This document shows positions 16,111 to 24,722 of a DNA stretch of 64,000 bases, one piece after another (the stretch's first letter is position 1; each line of letters opens with the position of its first letter). Below the pieces are notes generated by a model, which was not told the DNA's origin, did not search any database, and was given only the letters and a program-made list of their open reading frames with translations. Made by a program: the position numbers and the translations under genes. The DNA comes from Mucilaginibacter aquariorum (GTDB lineage Bacteria; Bacteroidota; Bacteroidia; Sphingobacteriales; Sphingobacteriaceae), in contig NZ_JANHOH010000001.1 in NCBI RefSeq assembly GCF_024498135.1, forward strand, positions 1,860,001-1,924,000, read 5' to 3'.

Positions 16111-19100
16111 TTAGCTTACGGTTTGATACTCTAATTTTTCTAACACTTTTTTGTACTCTTTAGGGAATACCTTCACAAATTGCGTTGAAACCTTACCCCA
16201 GTTTTTTAAGATGGATTGCGCCAGCTTGCTACCGGTTAAGTTAATATGCTTCTTCAGCAACACGGTTATTTGCTCTTCGTCTTTTAACGATAGTGGGTCA
16301 AGGTCAACCATTTCGGTATTGCAGTTTTCTGCAAATGTGCCGTTAGGGTTATAGATCCAGGCAATACCGCCGCTCATACCTGCTGCGAAGTTCCTTCCGG
16401 TTTCGCCAAGGATAAGGGCACGGCCGCCGGTCATGTACTCGCAACCGTGGTCGCCAATACCTTCTACAACCGTTGTAGCGCCCGAGTTACGCACCGCGAA
16501 ACGTTCGCCTGCCATACCTCTTACAAACAGCTCGCCGCTGGTTGCGCCATACAGGGCAACGTTACCTATCAGAATGTTATCCTCGGGTTTAAAGGTTGCG
16601 TTTGCTGCCGGATAAATGGCTAATTGCGCTCCTGAAAGGCCCTTACCTACATAATCGTTAGCCTCGCCTTCCAGTTCAAAAGAAACACCTTTTGTAGTGA
16701 AAGCGCCAAAGCTTTGCCCTGCAGATCCTTTAAATTTATAGTTGATGGTATTGTCAGGTAAACCTGCAGAACCATATATTTTCGAGATCTCGTTTGATAA
16801 CAGCGTACCAATAGTACGGTCAACGTTCTTAACATCAAATGTTGCAAATACAGGGGTCTTATCTTCTAAAGCCGCTTTCGCGTTCTTCAAAAGCTCCCAA
16901 TCCAGTATAGCATCCATACCATGGTCTTGTTTTTCGCTGTTATAAAGCGTGCTGCCCTTTGCGGTAGTAACCGGGTGAAGGATAGCCGACAAGTTGATGG
17001 TTTTCGCTTTCCAGCTTTTTAAGCCTTCTTTAACCTTCAAGAACTGAACGCGGCCAACCATTTCGTTAATGGTACGGAAACCAAGCTCCGCCATAATCTC
17101 GCGTAACTCTTCGGCCATAAAGCGGAACAGGTTTACAACGTGATCCGGACTACCACTAAATAATTTCCTTAGCTCAGGGTCTTGCGTGGCAACACCAACC
17201 GGGCAGGTATTTAAATGGCATTTACGCATCATGATACAGCCGCCTGCAACAAGGGCTGCGGTTGCAACACCCCATTCTTCAGCACCCATCAAAGTAGCAA
17301 TAGCCAAATCTCGACCGGTTTTTAGCTGACCATCTGTTTGCAATACCACACGGCTGCGCAGTTTGTTGCGTACCAATGTCTGGTGTGCTTCGGCAAGGCC
17401 AAGCTCCCATGGTAAGCCGGCGTGTTTTACTGAGCTTATTGGCGATGCACCTGTACCGCCATCATAGCCGGCAATCAAAATAACATCTGCGTGTGCTTTG
17501 GCAACACCCGCGGCTATAGTACCTACCCCTGCTTTTGATACCAACTTAACGTTGATACGCGCGGCACGGTTAGCGTTCTTTAAATCGAATATAAGCTGCG
17601 CCAGATCCTCTATCGAGTAAATATCGTGGTGTGGTGGTGGCGATATTAAACCTACGCCTGGCGTAGAGTGGCGTGTTTTTGCTATCCACTCGTCAACCTT
17701 ATGGCCCGGCAGTTGCCCGCCTTCGCCCGGTTTAGCACCTTGCGCCATTTTTATCTGCAGCTCATCGGCATTGGTTAAATAGTTGGAGGTTACCCCAAAA
17801 CGTGCCGATGCCACCTGTTTAATAGCCGAACGCATCGAATCGCCGTTTGGCAATTTATCATAGCGCATTTCATCTTCCCCCCCCTCGCCGGTATTGCTTT
17901 TGCCGCCAATGCGGTTCATGGCAATAGCCATTGTGCTGTGTGCTTCGTGCGAGATAGACCCAAACGACATGGCGCCTGTTGCAAAGCGTGTCATGATGTT
18001 CTCAATCGGTTCAACCTCATCAATGCTTATGGCTTCGCGATGGTGGGCAAAATCAAGCAAACCACGTATAGTGAAATGCTTATCTGTTTGCTCGTTTATC
18101 GCGGCAGCATAGTTTTTATATACATTATAGCTGTTGCTGCGGGTTGCATGCTGCAGCAAGTGTACCGTAGTTGGGTTAAACAAGTGGGCTTCGCCGCGGC
18201 GCTTCCACTGGTAAATACCACCTTCGGGCAGTAAATGATTTTCTGTTTTAGGGCTGTTAAAGCCTATTTTATGCTTGCAAAGCGATTCTTTGGCAATCTC
18301 ATCCAAACCAAGGCCTTCTATACGGGTAACCGCGCCGGTAAAATAACGGTCAACCACCTCTTTGTTCAATCCAAGAATTTCAAACACCTGCGAACCGTGG
18401 TACGATTGCAGCGTTGAGATACCCATTTTTGAGAAGATCTTCAGCAAACCGTCGTTAACCGATTTTACATAGTTTTTGAACAGGGTTTTAAGATCAAGGC
18501 TGGTTTCTAACTGATCGTTATTTCTTAAGGTTTCGATAGTAGAAAGTGCCAGGTATGGGTTAATAGCCGTAGCACCAAAGGCTAACAAAGTAGCAAAGTG
18601 GTGAACTTCCCAAACATCGCCGGTTTCGGCAACAATACCTACCGCGCCACGACGTCCTTTTTTAATTAAGTGGTGATGCACGGCAGATACAGCCAGCAAC
18701 ATTGGTATAGGTGCATGCTCCGAATCGATAGCACGGTCGCTTAGTATCAATACCTCAAACCCATCATCAACAGCATCTTCGGCATAGCGGCAAAGCCTTG
18801 CAATACCTTTTTCCATCGAACCGGCGTTACCATCTGCATTGTAATAAGTTTGCAGCGTTTTAGCGTGGAACAACCCTGTATCTATCGAACGTAATTTCTC
18901 TAATTGGTGATTCTTTAATATAGGGTGGTTGAGCACAACACAATGGCAGTGCATTTTATCCTCATCCAATAAATTACCGTTGTTACCAATAAAGGTAGCC
19001 AAACTCATTACCAAACGCTCACGGATAGGATCTATCGGCGGGTTGGTAACCTGTGCAAAAAACTGTTTAAAGTAACTGGACAGGTGCTGAGGTTTATCAG

Positions 19101-20634
19101 ACAAGATAGCCAAAGGTACATCAGTACCCATAGAGCCAATTGGCTCTTTACCATCCAATGCCATTGGTTTGATAATGGTATCTATATCCTCGCGGCTGTA
19201 ACCAAATACCTGCTGGTAACGGTAAACAGCATCAGCGCTCAGGCTGGCGAACGATAAACGTGGCTCAGGTAAATTACCCAAACGGATCTTATAATTATCC
19301 AACCAGGTGCCGTAAGGCTGCTGGCCAGAGATCTCTTGCTTAATTTCTTCATCTGTTATGATCTTACCTTTTTCGGTATCTATCAATAACATTTTGCCGG
19401 GTTGCAGGCGGCCTTTACGGATAACGGTACTCTCGTCAATTTTTAAGGTACCGGCCTCTGATGCGGCTATAACGCGACCATCGTTGGTGATCACAAAACG
19501 CAGCGGGCGCAGGCCATTACGGTCAAGCAAGGCACCCACCAGTTTACCATCGGTAAAGCTGATAGCGGCCGGACCATCCCATGGCTCCATTAAGGTAGCG
19601 TGGTATTCGTAGAACGCCTTTTTAACTGGGTCCATTTGTTCGTTGCCATCCCATGCTTCGGGGATCAGCATCATCATTACATGTGGTAATGAGCGGCCGG
19701 TGTGCAGCAATATCTCGATTATGTTATCCAAACAGGCAGAATCAGACTGATTGTTATCAATAACCGGCAAAAGCATCTCCATTTCTTCGTTTGTGAAGTA
19801 GGCCGATACGAATGATTTTACGCCTGAGTAGAACCAGTTAAGGTTACCTGTAAGCGTGTTTATCTCGCCATTGTGTGCAATTAAACGGAACGGCTGAGCA
19901 AGTTTCCACGATGGGAAAGTATTGGTTGAAAAACGCGAGTGGATTAAGGCCAGGCCCGATGTAACGCGTGAATCGGCCAGATCAGGGAAATACTGACGTA
20001 GCTGGTAAGTGGTTACCTGCCCTTTGTAAATAATGGTTTTACAAGAGAAAGAGGTAAAGTAAAAATGCTCGGCAGCTGCCGGGATAGTTTCAGTAACGGT
20101 TTTATTTATATAGCGACGCAATACGTAAAGTTTGCGTTCAAAATCGTCGGTATTTGTAACGGTACGCGGGCGGGCAACAAAAAGTTGCTCGCTGTCAGGC
20201 TCGGCCTGGCGGGCGGTTTCGCCAATAACAGATGAATTAACCTGCAGCTTGCGATAACCCAGCATTTCAAAACCCAGTTTTTCAACAGCAGCAGCAATAA
20301 TTTTACGACTTGCTTTCTTCAAAGCAGGTTCTTTTGGGAAAAAGATCATACCAACGCCGTATTCACCCGGCTCCGGTAAACTGATCTCCAGATCAGAACA
20401 TTCTTCCATTAAAAACTCATGTGGAAGTTGAATTAGAATACCTGCACCGTCTCCACTTTCGGGGTCGCAGCCGCAAGCGCCGCGGTGCTCCATATTTTCT
20501 AACATGGTTAATGCATCGCTAACAATACTGTGCGATTTATGACCGTTAATATTGGTTATAAACCCTGTTCCGCAGGAATCATGCTCAAATTCCGACCTGT
20601 ATAGGCCCTGCTGGTTGCCATCTGTTTGATCCAT
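16111..20634 (-). CDS. gltB: Glutamate synthase (NADPH) large subunit
   Basis: GltB (1507 residues) converts 2-oxoglutarate and glutamine to two glutamates. Four domains are present in order. The type II glutamine amidotransferase domain has its nucleophile Cys21 in HDSCGTGF, after a 20-residue propeptide that is removed by self-cleavage in the family. A central domain follows. The FMN-binding synthase barrel has KPGEGGQLPG and GYDGGTGASPIS, with a [3Fe-4S] Cys cluster in GGCIMMRKCHLNTCPVG. The GXGXG beta-helix domain has repeated GxxxG turns near 1290-1420. It heads the gltBD operon, with AT-rich DNA and a near-palindrome upstream. Confidence 0.98.
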   Translation of the reverse strand: MDQTDGNQQGLYRSEFEHDSCGTGFITNINGHKSHSIVSDALTMLENMEHRGACGCDPESGDGAGILIQLPHEFLMEECSDLEISLPEPGEYGVGMIFFPKEPALKKASRKIIAAAVEKLGFEMLGYRKLQVNSSVIGETARQAEPDSEQLFVARPRTVTNTDDFERKLYVLRRYINKTVTETIPAAAEHFYFTSFSCKTIIYKGQVTTYQLRQYFPDLADSRVTSGLALIHSRFSTNTFPSWKLAQPFRLIAHNGEINTLTGNLNWFYSGVKSFVSAYFTNEEMEMLLPVIDNNQSDSACLDNIIEILLHTGRSLPHVMMMLIPEAWDGNEQMDPVKKAFYEYHATLMEPWDGPAAISFTDGKLVGALLDRNGLRPLRFVITNDGRVIAASEAGTLKIDESTVIRKGRLQPGKMLLIDTEKGKIITDEEIKQEISGQQPYGTWLDNYKIRLGNLPEPRLSFASLSADAVYRYQQVFGYSREDIDTIIKPMALDGKEPIGSMGTDVPLAILSDKPQHLSSYFKQFFAQVTNPPIDPIRERLVMSLATFIGNNGNLLDEDKMHCHCVVLNHPILKNHQLEKLRSIDTGLFHAKTLQTYYNADGNAGSMEKGIARLCRYAEDAVDDGFEVLILSDRAIDSEHAPIPMLLAVSAVHHHLIKKGRRGAVGIVAETGDVWEVHHFATLLAFGATAINPYLALSTIETLRNNDQLETSLDLKTLFKNYVKSVNDGLLKIFSKMGISTLQSYHGSQVFEILGLNKEVVDRYFTGAVTRIEGLGLDEIAKESLCKHKIGFNSPKTENHLLPEGGIYQWKRRGEAHLFNPTTVHLLQHATRSNSYNVYKNYAAAINEQTDKHFTIRGLLDFAHHREAISIDEVEPIENIMTRFATGAMSFGSISHEAHSTMAIAMNRIGGKSNTGEGGEDEMRYDKLPNGDSMRSAIKQVASARFGVTSNYLTNADELQIKMAQGAKPGEGGQLPGHKVDEWIAKTRHSTPGVGLISPPPHHDIYSIEDLAQLIFDLKNANRAARINVKLVSKAGVGTIAAGVAKAHADVILIAGYDGGTGASPISSVKHAGLPWELGLAEAHQTLVRNKLRSRVVLQTDGQLKTGRDLAIATLMGAEEWGVATAALVAGGCIMMRKCHLNTCPVGVATQDPELRKLFSGSPDHVVNLFRFMAEELREIMAELGFRTINEMVGRVQFLKVKEGLKSWKAKTINLSAILHPVTTAKGSTLYNSEKQDHGMDAILDWELLKNAKAALEDKTPVFATFDVKNVDRTIGTLLSNEISKIYGSAGLPDNTINYKFKGSAGQSFGAFTTKGVSFELEGEANDYVGKGLSGAQLAIYPAANATFKPEDNILIGNVALYGATSGELFVRGMAGERFAVRNSGATTVVEGIGDHGCEYMTGGRALILGETGRNFAAGMSGGIAWIYNPNGTFAENCNTEMVDLDPLSLKDEEQITVLLKKHINLTGSKLAQSILKNWGKVSTQFVKVFPKEYKKVLEKLEYQTVS

Positions 20635-20760
20635 TCTTTTATCCGCTTTTTTAATGACGCGGGTAATAACGAAATTACCAAATTTTCATATTTTTATAAA
20701 ATGCATATTAATTTTTTTAATTTTATTAAAATAATGACCTTTTTTTGCGATTTAATTATA

Positions 20761-20783
20761 AAGGCGACAATAATTGTCGGCTT
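20761..20783. promoter_or_regulatory. Near-palindrome upstream of gltB, candidate operator
   Basis: CGACAAT, A, ATTGTCG form a perfect inverted repeat at 20765-20779, extended by AAG/CTT after one mismatch. It lies in the 251-nt divergent gap between gltB (start 20634) and the GmhB-like gene (start 20886). The surroundings are very AT-rich, so this GC-containing dyad stands out. A regulatory role is inference. Confidence 0.35.
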
Positions 20784-20850
20784 TATGTATGAATTTAATA
20801 ATTCTTAATGTTAAATTAATATGCACACATAGTAAATAAGCTTATTAAAC

Positions 20851-20858
20851 TAATTTTG
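20851..20858 (+). promoter_or_regulatory. Candidate -7 box of the GmhB-like gene
   Basis: TAATTTTG matches TAnnTTTG, 27 nt before the ATG at 20886. No clear TTG is seen at the expected -33 distance. Confidence 0.4.
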
Positions 20859-20885
20859 CCAAAATTGACTTATACCATATAATGT

Positions 20886-21377
20886 ATGCCCGAAAAAATT
20901 AAAGCAGTATTTTTAGATCGTGATGGGGTTTTAAACCAGGAAATGGGCGATTACGTTTGCCGCATGGAAGATTTCCATGTACTTGATAATTTTGATGCGC
21001 TGAAGGAATTACAGGACCGCGGATACATGCTATTAGTAGCAACCAACCAGGGTGGTTTGGCCAAAGGCTGGTATGATGAGGCCGAACTTTCTAAAATGCA
21101 CGCGCATTTAAAACAAGTGTATCATGATAAAGGTGTAGAGATAACCGATTTCTTCTACTGCCCGCATCACCCCAACTTTACCGGCGACTGCGATTGCCGC
21201 AAACCCAAACCAGGATTACTTTTGCAGGGCATCGAAAAATATAACATCGACCCATCAAAATCATATTTTATTGGCGACCGCGAACGTGACGTTGAAGCAG
21301 GCACGGCTGCCGGTGTAAAAGGAATACTAATAAACAGCGACCAACCGATAAGCACTATTTTGGATTTGATAGATTAA
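20886..21377 (+). CDS. gmhB: HAD-IIIA phosphatase, GmhB-like (D-glycero-manno-heptose 1,7-bisphosphate 7-phosphatase)
   Basis: A 163-residue HAD hydrolase with nucleophile Asp11 and acid Asp13 in FLDRDGV, motif II Thr in VATNQGG (about 51-57) and motif IV GDRERDVEAG near 136. It carries the zinc loop diagnostic of GmhB: Cys92-x-His94 and Cys102-x-Cys104. GmhB removes the 7-phosphate in ADP-heptose synthesis for lipopolysaccharide. The length is slightly short but complete. No other heptose gene lies nearby, so the assignment rests on the zinc motif; a related sugar bisphosphate phosphatase is possible. Confidence 0.8.
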   Translation: MPEKIKAVFLDRDGVLNQEMGDYVCRMEDFHVLDNFDALKELQDRGYMLLVATNQGGLAKGWYDEAELSKMHAHLKQVYHDKGVEITDFFYCPHHPNFTGDCDCRKPKPGLLLQGIEKYNIDPSKSYFIGDRERDVEAGTAAGVKGILINSDQPISTILDLID

Positions 21378-21382
21378 ATGCA

Positions 21383-21820
21383 ATGAAAAAACTATTAGGT
21401 GTTATATTAGTTTTAGTAGCTTTAGTACATAACATTGCATCGGCCCAGGATGAAAATTACCAGGCTAAACAACAGCTCCATCAGTTTAAACTGAAAACCA
21501 AACTACAACCCGAAAGCGGTGAGGTTAATTTTCGAGGTTTATCAAAACCCGAGCTGCAATCCAAACTAAACAGCTTATTAAATGTTGCTGCTGATGAGTT
21601 TATCAAAATATTAAACGACGGCCCTACAGATAAAAAATTTCAGGAAAGTATAGCGCAGGGTTTAACCCGCTTTAATCCATTCTATACAGACCTAGACACA
21701 GAAGATAAAACACGCATCTGTACTTATTTTGAAGAATTAATGGACGATGTGGGTCTTGAAAGCTCAGGAGGAGTAATAAACAAGTGGATGTATGGCTTTG
21801 ACCCTACTGTAAAACAGTAA
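21383..21820 (+). CDS. Exported hypothetical protein (possibly DUF4844-like)
   Basis: A 145-residue protein with a signal peptide (1-21, ending ASAQ) and a mostly helical mature part. The stretch FRGLSKPELQSKLNSLLNVAADEFIKIL and the C-terminal SSGGVINKWMYGFDP resemble what I recall of DUF4844 of Bacteroidota, but this is not certain. It starts 5 nt after the GmhB-like gene, so the two are probably co-transcribed, with the membrane glycosyltransferase following 9 nt later. Function unknown. Confidence 0.65.
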   Translation: MKKLLGVILVLVALVHNIASAQDENYQAKQQLHQFKLKTKLQPESGEVNFRGLSKPELQSKLNSLLNVAADEFIKILNDGPTDKKFQESIAQGLTRFNPFYTDLDTEDKTRICTYFEELMDDVGLESSGGVINKWMYGFDPTVKQ

Positions 21821-21829
21821 ATTATTTAA

Positions 21830-23377
21830 ATGCAGATATCAGATAAATTAAAAAACTACGACACGCTGCTATTTTCGGCGATAGCCTTTTACGCCATATA
21901 CCTGTTCACAAGTTACAGCGGTGTAGGTATCTCGCCCGATTCTATTATGTATACCAGCGCGGCCCGTAGCTTTGTGGCAAATGGTACGCTGCTTACCTTT
22001 AATCATATCCCTATTGTTGATTTCCCGGTATTTTACCCACTGTTTCTAGCGGCTATCAGCTTTATAACCCGTGTAGACCCGGTCGCCTTTGGCGCCACGC
22101 TTAACATGATCTTGTTTGCTACGTTGATATTTACCAGCGGGTGGATCATGTCGCGCTTTGTGCCTGTATCACACGTGTATAAGTGGCTGGTGCTGGCGGC
22201 CATAATACTTAACCCCGGTTTGTTGCAGGTTTACTCCTACCTATGGTCGGAGACATTGTTTATTCTTGAGGTATTATTTTTCCTTATCGTTTTCCGCAAA
22301 TACCTGTTAACCCATACTGTTAAATGGCTTGTTGCTGCCGCCGCTATTGCCGCTGTTGCTTGCGTTACCCGATACGCTGCTGTAACCATTGTAGGCACAG
22401 GCGGTTTAATATTATTGCTGGACAGGAAACTGCCTATAAAGAAAAAAATAGGCCATATATTAATATATGGTTTCATCTGTATATCGTTACTGGTAAGCAA
22501 TTTGGTGTTTAATGCCATGCACACAGGTACCGTAACCGGCCCTCGCGAACCATCTATTACATCTTTCGGTAAAAACTTATTCTACTTTGGTTCGGTGTTT
22601 TGCGAGTGGATGGGGATGACGCCTGATATGTATCCGGTGTTTGCTACGCCAATTGCCATTATCATACTGGTTGGCTTTATAGCCGCATTAGCCTACAATT
22701 ACACTCGCCGCAAGCTGGATAGCTTTGAGAATTTGGCTATCACCTTTGCACTGATATACGGGTTGTTTATTGTGCTGTCATCCACCTTTTCGCGCTACGA
22801 GCGTATTAATCCGAGGTTATTATCGCCTATGTATATACCTGCTTTATGGGGTTATACCAGTTGGGGTATGCTGTTTTTAAAACGTATAGCGGTTAAACAA
22901 ACCCGCACCATAGTGGCTGCCGTATTTATATTACTGATGCTGGGTTATATCACCAAGATATACATGGTTGATAAAAAACGCTATAACGAGCAAATAGCCG
23001 ACGAGTACGGCAACCCCGGCTATACCGATAATAGCTGGATGGAATCGGAATTCGCGAATTATCTAAGACATATAGATAAAGGTATGTTCAATCCAAAAGT
23101 TACTATTTACTCAGATGCGCACGAGGCGGTTTACTTTTTCTCAGGCCTTTCATCCTACCTGGTGCCGCATAAATTTTTCAAAAAAGATGTGGCTAAATTC
23201 TACCAGATAAAACGCTTCTACCTCATTTGGTTCAATAACCTGGAAAACCCCGAGCTGATCAATATCAAGGACATCCAAAAGGTAAAAAAACTAAAAGTAA
23301 TTAAACAGTTTGAAGAAGGTGCCATTTATGAGTACGAGGGTGAAATGCCGACGGATGCTGTCACGCAAAAACGCTAA
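21830..23377 (+). CDS. Membrane glycosyltransferase, GT39/ArnT-like family
   Basis: A 515-residue integral membrane protein with about ten hydrophobic helices between residues 10 and 370 and a C-terminal soluble part (about 375-515). The first loop holds SGVGISPDSIMYTSAARSF; an acidic Asp in this first extracytoplasmic loop is typical of GT-C enzymes of the PMT/ArnT type that use polyprenyl-linked sugars. No exact family can be named. It ends a three-gene unit with the GmhB-like and exported genes, which fits a cell-envelope role by context. Confidence 0.75.
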   Translation: MQISDKLKNYDTLLFSAIAFYAIYLFTSYSGVGISPDSIMYTSAARSFVANGTLLTFNHIPIVDFPVFYPLFLAAISFITRVDPVAFGATLNMILFATLIFTSGWIMSRFVPVSHVYKWLVLAAIILNPGLLQVYSYLWSETLFILEVLFFLIVFRKYLLTHTVKWLVAAAAIAAVACVTRYAAVTIVGTGGLILLLDRKLPIKKKIGHILIYGFICISLLVSNLVFNAMHTGTVTGPREPSITSFGKNLFYFGSVFCEWMGMTPDMYPVFATPIAIIILVGFIAALAYNYTRRKLDSFENLAITFALIYGLFIVLSSTFSRYERINPRLLSPMYIPALWGYTSWGMLFLKRIAVKQTRTIVAAVFILLMLGYITKIYMVDKKRYNEQIADEYGNPGYTDNSWMESEFANYLRHIDKGMFNPKVTIYSDAHEAVYFFSGLSSYLVPHKFFKKDVAKFYQIKRFYLIWFNNLENPELINIKDIQKVKKLKVIKQFEEGAIYEYEGEMPTDAVTQKR

Positions 23378-23399
23378 GACGCATTGATACGTTCATGCA

Positions 23400-23423
23400 G
23401 TCGCTCGGCTCCAGCCGAGTGAC
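23400..23423. repeat. Intergenic palindrome CTCGGCT-CC-AGCCGAG
   Basis: Perfect 7-nt arms around CC (23404-23419), extended by GTC/GAC after one mismatch to a near-perfect 24-nt palindrome. A shorter GC-rich hairpin (GGCC-TCC-GGCC) follows near 23436. The element lies between the glycosyltransferase stop and the his promoter; it lacks a T-tract but may end or stabilise the upstream transcript. From 23450 to 23600 I see only AT-rich DNA. Confidence 0.45.
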
Positions 23424-23604
23424 CATTATTATAAGGCCTCCGGCCGCCTCAATTAATTACACTGCGGCGGGCAGCATTAAAAATAATAGAAATCGTTTAA
23501 TCCTATAAATCACGGTCAAATTTACATAAGCACTTATACATTTTGCCATTCTTCCAAAAAAGCGTACTAAAAATTGAATTTTTGATAATCATTTTCACAT
23601 AAAA

Positions 23605-23635
23605 TTTTGATTTAATAAAATAGGCTATATATTTG
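23605..23635 (+). promoter_or_regulatory. Promoter of the his operon
   Basis: TTTTG at 23605-23609 and TATATTTG at 23628-23635 are 18 nt apart and fit the Bacteroidota -33/-7 consensus well. Transcription should begin near 23642, giving a leader RNA of about 145 nt before hisG that contains the His-rich leader peptide. Confidence 0.7.
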
Positions 23636-23666
23636 CATCGCTGACCAACGGCATCAATACAAAAAA

Positions 23667-23729
23667 ATGAACGGACTTAACACATATCATTTACATCTGC
23701 ACCATCACCACCATGTGGTGATCAGATAA
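23667..23729 (+). CDS. hisL: his operon leader peptide (20 aa, His-rich)
   Basis: ATG at 23667 opens a 20-codon frame ending in TAA at 23727-23729. The product, MNGLNTYHLHLHHHHHVVIR, has seven His within residues 8-16, five of them consecutive. His codons are CAT and CAC in alternation. It lies 25 nt after the predicted transcription start and 58 nt before hisG, the first gene of a full his operon. Known his leader peptides of enterobacteria work by ribosome stalling at a His run when charged His-tRNA is scarce. This one has the same composition and position, so it very probably senses histidyl-tRNA. Confidence 0.85.
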   Translation: MNGLNTYHLHLHHHHHVVIR

Positions 23730-23735
23730 TATATG
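23683..23735 (+). promoter_or_regulatory. His-codon hairpin of the his leader (candidate attenuator)
   Basis: ATCACCAC (23704-23711, His codons) pairs perfectly with GTGGTGAT (23715-23722) around a 3-nt loop. ATCTG (23695-23699) pairs with CAGAT (23723-23727), and CATAT (23683-23687) with ATATG (23731-23735), leaving small bulges. The 5' arm is thus the His run itself, so a stalled ribosome would prevent the hairpin. No clear T-tract follows it, so control may act on hisG translation or through a second structure in 23736-23787, rather than by a classic terminator. Confidence 0.6.
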
Positions 23736-23787
23736 TTTCTACGCGAAATATCGTCCTCCGTTTATATTCATTCCTTAAAATCAATTT

Positions 23788-24639
23788 GTGAAAACACTAA
23801 AAATAGCGATCCAGAAATCGGGTCGGCTCAACGAAAAATCCGTTGAATTATTAAAAAATTGCGGCCTTAATTTTGAAAATTATAAGAGCTCGCTGATATC
23901 TCCCGTATCAAATTTCCCGTTAGAGATTCTTTTTTTGCGCGATGATGATATCCCCGAATACGTACAGGATGGCATTGCCGACCTGGGCATAGTTGGCGAA
24001 AATGTTATACAGGAAACCGAGGTTGAGGTAAGCTACCTGCAAAAACTTGGCTTTGGCAAATGCTCGCTAAAAATTGCGGTGCCAAACAATAACACCATCA
24101 CTGATATTAATCAACTTAACGGCAAGGCAATTGCTACTACCTACCCTGTTATCCTTGGCAAATACCTAAAGGAAAAAGGTATCACATCAGATATTCGCAC
24201 CATATCTGGTTCTGTAGAGATCTCGCCGGGTTTGGGCTTAAGCGATGCCATTTGCGATCTGGTATCAACCGGTGGCACGTTAAAAAGCAACGGGTTAATG
24301 CCTTTTGCCGATGTAATGAGCAGCGAAGCAGTATTAATTGGCAGCAAAGGCAGCGAGGATAATCATTTGGTGCAAGAATTGATACAGCGTATACAATCTG
24401 TACTGCGCGCCAAAGAAACTAAATACGTGGTATTGAACGTTGAGCGTAAAAACCTTCCTGCTGTTTTAGCTTTATTGCCGGGGGTAAAAAGCCCGTCAGT
24501 AGTGCCCTTGGCAGAAGGCGACTGGGTGGCGGTACATACCGTTATCCCCGAGCGCGATTTTTGGGACAGGATAAGCCAGCTAAAACAAGCAGGCGCGCAA
24601 GGTATTGTAGTAATGCCGATTGAGAAGATAATATTATAG
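23788..24639 (+). CDS. hisG: ATP phosphoribosyltransferase (long form)
   Basis: HisG (283 residues) joins ATP and PRPP in the first, feedback-controlled step of histidine synthesis. It starts with GTG at 23788, matching the family N-terminus (KTLKIAIQKSGRLNE). The PRPP-binding segment is in the SGSVEISPGLGLSDAICDLVSTGGTL region (about 150-175). The C-terminal regulatory HisG_C domain (about 205-283) is present, so this is the long hexameric form that does not need HisZ and is normally inhibited by histidine. First gene of the operon, 58 nt after the leader peptide stop. Confidence 0.96.
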   Translation: MKTLKIAIQKSGRLNEKSVELLKNCGLNFENYKSSLISPVSNFPLEILFLRDDDIPEYVQDGIADLGIVGENVIQETEVEVSYLQKLGFGKCSLKIAVPNNNTITDINQLNGKAIATTYPVILGKYLKEKGITSDIRTISGSVEISPGLGLSDAICDLVSTGGTLKSNGLMPFADVMSSEAVLIGSKGSEDNHLVQELIQRIQSVLRAKETKYVVLNVERKNLPAVLALLPGVKSPSVVPLAEGDWVAVHTVIPERDFWDRISQLKQAGAQGIVVMPIEKIIL

Positions 24640-24643
24640 TATC

Positions 24644-24720
24644 CAGTTTGCAGTGGGCGGTTTGCAGATAGCATCTATGCATCTTTAAACCGGCAACTGC
24701 CAACTGATAACTGCCGACTG
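24644..24720. repeat. Family C repeat (hisG-hisD gap)
   Basis: CAGTTTGCAGTGGGCGGTTTGCAG on the left (written here in two parts: CAGTTTGCAGT, GGGCGGTTTGCAG) faces GGCAACTGCCAACTGATAAC and TGCCGACTG on the right. The arms are imperfect reverse complements and would fold into a long hairpin. Further copies occur near 28389, 31399, 35700 and 45359. Confidence 0.65.
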
Positions 24721-24722
24721 AC

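Noticed and set aside
23378..23640. Additional gene between the glycosyltransferase and the his promoter
   Set aside because: No frame longer than about 30 codons with plausible composition occurs on either strand.
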